NCBI RefSeq assembly: GCF_000485595.1
Contig: NW_014577364.1
Coordinates: 284,617-313,918 of the forward strand
Length of the DNA stretch: 29,302 nucleotides
Direction of reading: 5' to 3'
Source of the DNA: Priapulus caudatus
Lineage: Eukaryota; Priapulida; Priapulimorpha; Priapulimorphida; Priapulidae
Part shown: positions 26,522 through 29,302 of the stretch, piece by piece
Position numbering within the stretch: position 1 is the stretch's first letter
Layout of the letters: each line of letters begins with the position of its first letter
Notes under the pieces: generated by a model
The model's input: the letters and a program-made list of their open reading frames with translations, nothing else
Database searches by the model: none
Told to the model about the DNA's origin: nothing
Program-made: the position numbers and the translations under genes

Positions 26522-28464
26522 CTATACGCACGGCGGCCGTGTGGCGGACTCAATATGGCTAGGAATGAGGAAGGGGAGAAGGGAGAAGCTGGTGGAGAAG
26601 GAGGAACGGGAGAAGGGAGAAGGTGGTGGAGAAGGAGGAAGGAGAAGTCTGGTGGAGAAGGAGAAGGGGGAAGAAGAATGTGTGAGAAGTAGGAGGGGAG
26701 AAGCTGGTGGAGAAGGAGGAGGGAGAAGGGAGAAGGTGTTGGAGAAGGAGGGGGAGAAGTTGTGGAGAAGGAGGAGGGGGAGAAGGTGGTGGAGGGGGGA
26801 GAAGCTTGCGTGGAGAGAAGGAGGGGGAGAAAGCTGTGTGGAGAAGGGGGGAGAAGGGAGCTGGTGGAAGGAGGAGGGGGGAAGGGATAGGGGATAAGGA
26901 GGGGGGAAGGGAGCTGGTGGAGGAGGAGGCGGTGAAGGAGAAGGTTGTGGAGGAGGGGGGAGAGCTGGTGGAGAGGAGGAAGGGGAGAGAGAGAGGGGTG
27001 GAGAAGGAGGATGGGAGAAGCTAGTGGAGAAGGAGGAAGGGGAAGGAAAGAAGGTGTGGAGAGGAGGAGGGGAGAAGCTGGTGGCGAAGGAGGATGGGGA
27101 GAAGCTGTTGGAGAAGGAGGAGGGGGAGAAGCTGGTGGAGAAGGAGGAAGGGGAGAAGAGAGAAGGTGGTGGAGAAGGAGGATGGGAGAAGCTGGTGGAG
27201 GAGGAGGGGGAGGAAGGGAGAAAGGAGGGGAGAAGGGGAGCTGGTGGAGGAGGAGGGGAGGAAGCTGGTGGAGAAGGAGGGGGGGATAGCTGGTCGTAGC
27301 TTCCTCCTTCTCACCAGCTCTCCTCCTTCTCCACCAGCTTCTCCTCCTTCTCCACCAGTTCTCCTTTCCCCTCCTCCCCCACCAGCTCCCTTCTCCCTTC
27401 CTCTTCTCCATCAGCTTCTCCCCATCCTCCTTTCCACCAGCTTCGCCCTCCTCCTCTACCACCTTCTTCCTTCTCCCCTTCTCCACCAGCTTCTCCCTTC
27501 CGCCTTCTCCCTTCTCCTCTTCCTCCTTCTCCACCAGCTTCTCCCCTCCTCCTTCTCCACCAGCTTCTCCCTTCCTCCTTCTCACCACCTTTCTCCCTTC
27601 TCGCCTTCCTCTTCACCAGCTTCTCCCCCTCCTCCTTCTCCACAGCTTCTCCCCTCCTCCTCCACACCTTCCTTCTTCCCCTTCCTCTCTCCACCAGTTC
27701 TCCCCCTCCCCACCCATTCCTCCCTTCCCCCTCCTCCACCACCTTCTCCCTTCTCCACCAGCTTCTCCCCGCCACCTTCTCCCTTCTCCCCTCCTCCTTC
27801 TCACCAGCTTCTCCCCCTCCTTCTCCACCAGCTTCTTCTATTTCCCCTCCTCCACCAGTCCCTTCTCCCCTCCTTCTTCCCCATCTCCCTTTGCTCTTTC
27901 CACCAGCTTCTCCCCTCCTCCTTCTCCACAGCTTCTCCCCCTCTCACACCTTCCTTCTCCCCTTCTCCTTCTCCACCAGTCTTCTCTCTTCTCCCCCTCT
28001 CTCCTCCACCAGCTCCCTTCTCCCCTCCTTCTCCCTTTTCCTCCTTCACCAGCTTCTCCCCTCCTCCACCAGCTTCTCCCCTCCTCCACCACCTTCTCCC
28101 TTCTCCCCCTCCTCTTTCTCACCAGCTTCTCCTCTTCCACCACCTCTTCTCCCCCTCCTCCTTCTCCACAGCTTCTCCCCCTCCCCTTCTCACACTCCCT
28201 TCTCCCCTCCTCCTTCGCCACCAGCTTCTCCCCTCTCCTTTCCCCTTCCTCCTTCTCCACCAGTTCTCCTTCCTCGCTTCTCCCCACCTTCTCCCTTCTC
28301 CCCTTCCTCCTTTCTCCAACTTTCTCCCTTCTCCAGGCGCTTCCTCCTTCTCCACCAGCTTTCTCCTTCTCCCCTTCCTCATTCCTAGCCATATTGAGTC
28401 GGCCATACGGCCGCCGTGCGTATAGCCATATTGAATCTGATCCACACGGCCGCCGTGCGTATAG
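26522..28464. mobile_element. Foldback-like element: opposed minisatellite arms with inverted tips
   Basis: The left tip 26522-26570 (starting CTATACGCACGGCGGCCGTG) matches the reverse complement of 28377-28425 at 47 of 49 positions. A second copy of part of the right tip lies at 28427-28464. Inside, 26571-27282 is an array of ~26-bp purine-rich units (GAGAAGCTGGTGGAGAAGG, AGGAGGGG), and 27301-28376 is the same array inverted (CTTCTCCACCAGCTTCTC). The strands switch at about 27283-27300. Arms of tandem subrepeats in inverted orientation are typical of foldback elements. Open frames of up to 443 codons on either strand are low-complexity K/E/G or S/P/L translations and are not genes. No transposase is present. 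Confidence 0.8.
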
Positions 28465-28675
28465 CCAGTACTGGATACAATGTGTGTGTGTGTGTTCATG
28501 CGTGCGTGTGTTTGCATGCAGTGTATATTTTTTTAAATAGCTACCCCCCCCCCCCACAATTCTGACAGCACTGCTGCAACTTAAATAATTTAAATTTCTA
28601 CCAAATAGCTAACATTGTTTATCTATCTGTCATATGTGTTTGTTGGTTAAACTCAGTTTATTTGGTCGGTTACAG
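28465..28675. other. TG microsatellite, C-run and AT-rich spacer
   Basis: (TG)n at about 28480-28512 and a run of about 13 C at 28543-28555. Pyrimidine-containing sequence ending GGTTACAG could be a splice acceptor for the pseudo-exon that follows. Confidence 0.6.
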
Positions 28676-28791
28676 GTAATGCATTCTCAACGACTGCGAG
28701 GACTGCGCTAAAACCATGGCTGGTTGCTGAGAAGACGGGGAAAATTGTTTGCGCCCACTGCGACTGCATGGCTGGCCTTGGCGAGGCATGA
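28676..28791 (+). pseudogene. Broken exon of a SWIM-type zinc-finger protein
   Basis: After a possible acceptor (TTACAG), one frame encodes VMHSQRLRGLR before a stop. An overlapping frame encodes LKPWLVAEKTGKIVC then AHCDCMAGLGEA before TGA. This resembles the region before and within the SWIM zinc finger (CxC ... CxH) of large invertebrate families, some with a YqaJ-like nuclease domain. The CDC half of the metal site is present; the second half should begin just where the stop codon lies and is absent. A one-base frame change between the two segments and the stop indicate a decayed or mis-assembled copy. Family naming is from memory of conserved text; no function is expected from this fragment. 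Confidence 0.6.
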
Positions 28792-29302
28792 ACAGGCTGA
28801 ATCAGTTGAACGTCCAACCAAAGGCATCCATTTGTAATGCTTTTTTACTACAAGTTTTACAGCGGACAGGTTACTCGTATCCTATGTAATACCCCCTTCA
28901 CATACACGGATTTTTCTTACGAGTCCTTACGGATCGCACAATTCGTAAAAGTACACGGATCCTTACGATTTGGCCCCTTTTCACCGAGGCGATTACGTCG
29001 TTATCTACTCACGCTATGTGTTTTACGCAGTTTATTAGACTTTCATCTTACATTCGCTGTACCTTACCGGCACCAATTCCTACACCAATTTTGTTAAGAG
29101 GTCTGTCCACCGCCGTAACCTATGAGCAACCTTACCGGGTATCTCTTACGGCATTGTCGATATATCTACCGGAATGTTACGCTTTCACTCGACAGCTTAT
29201 ACGTGTTACGTACCAGACCTGTCCTTACGTGATCTGTCACGAATCGGTTACGCAGTACGTGTCGCAGTACTTTACGAATCCTTCACGATCTTTTACCCTC
29301 CA
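28792..29302. other. TTACG-rich block to the window edge
   Basis: About eleven copies of TTACG lie between 28917 and 29275 (for example TCCTTACGGAT, GGTTACGCAG), with related CACGGAT and GTAAGG strings. An 86-codon frame (28837-29097) is unrecognised. Dense short motifs of this kind occur in sub-terminal parts of some DNA transposons. The block runs off the window, so its other end cannot be seen. Confidence 0.45.

Noticed and set aside
27094-28425. 443-codon plus-strand open frame and a 382-codon minus-strand frame in the foldback region
   Set aside because: Both are translations of the GA/CT minisatellite (K/E/G or S/P/L repeats) and arise because purine-only or pyrimidine-only DNA lacks most stop codons.

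Overview
This window is eukaryotic, almost certainly from an invertebrate animal genome and probably an aquatic one. It has spliced exon boundaries, a LOTUS/OST-HTH (tudor-protein type) exon pair, a Ty3/Gypsy gag with a tRNA-Leu primer site, a Helitron end, TTAGGG-type repeats and very many short inverted-repeat elements. There is no bacterial-style gene packing. The species cannot be named from the sequence alone. Nearly all long open frames here are low-complexity or chance frames.

Layout: 1-1640 is a decaying purine-rich minisatellite, interrupted by two inverted-repeat insertions (557-874 and 1335-1535). 1892-2854 holds the only convincing host gene, the first two coding exons of a LOTUS-domain protein on the + strand. 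3037-3894 and 8040-8934 are two copies of an ~0.86-0.9 kb interspersed repeat. The first copy runs directly into a 1.1 kb element with 36-bp terminal inverted repeats (3895-5001). 5204-5400 and 5479-5721 are truncated copies of two element families that recur intact downstream. 6281-7458 is the 5' end of a Gypsy retrotransposon (LTR, primer site, frameshifted gag) with pol missing. 7820-8036 and 13113-13990 carry the same CA/CG-rich minisatellite; a 25-N assembly gap precedes the second block. 10398-10607 and 22802-23087 are intact copies of an inverted-repeat element with a telomere-like core, both with 9-bp target duplications. 11210-11933 is an intact 724-bp element with a 7-bp duplication. 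12190-12381 and 22081-22620 are clusters of nested palindromes. 14725-15240 is a CT-rich tract, 16486-16517 a Helitron 3' terminus, and 17930-19510 an AT-rich zone of degenerate direct repeats. 24209-24991 is an inverted-repeat element that has split a long hairpin. 26522-28464 is a 1.9 kb foldback structure whose arms are opposed polypurine/polypyrimidine minisatellites. The right end holds a broken SWIM-type zinc-finger exon and a block rich in the pentamer TTACG.

There is no operon-like cooperation between genes. The coherent story is a breakground for non-autonomous transposons: nested insertions, several with readable target-site duplications. The most unusual items are two ultrashort (37-39 bp) palindromes flanked by 7-8 bp direct repeats, the telomere-repeat-bearing family, the branched palindrome at 22090-22341, and the foldback element. 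Uneven single-base insertions, mostly in repeats, suggest parts of the assembly were filled from noisy long reads, so exact repeat counts and frames there are unreliable.
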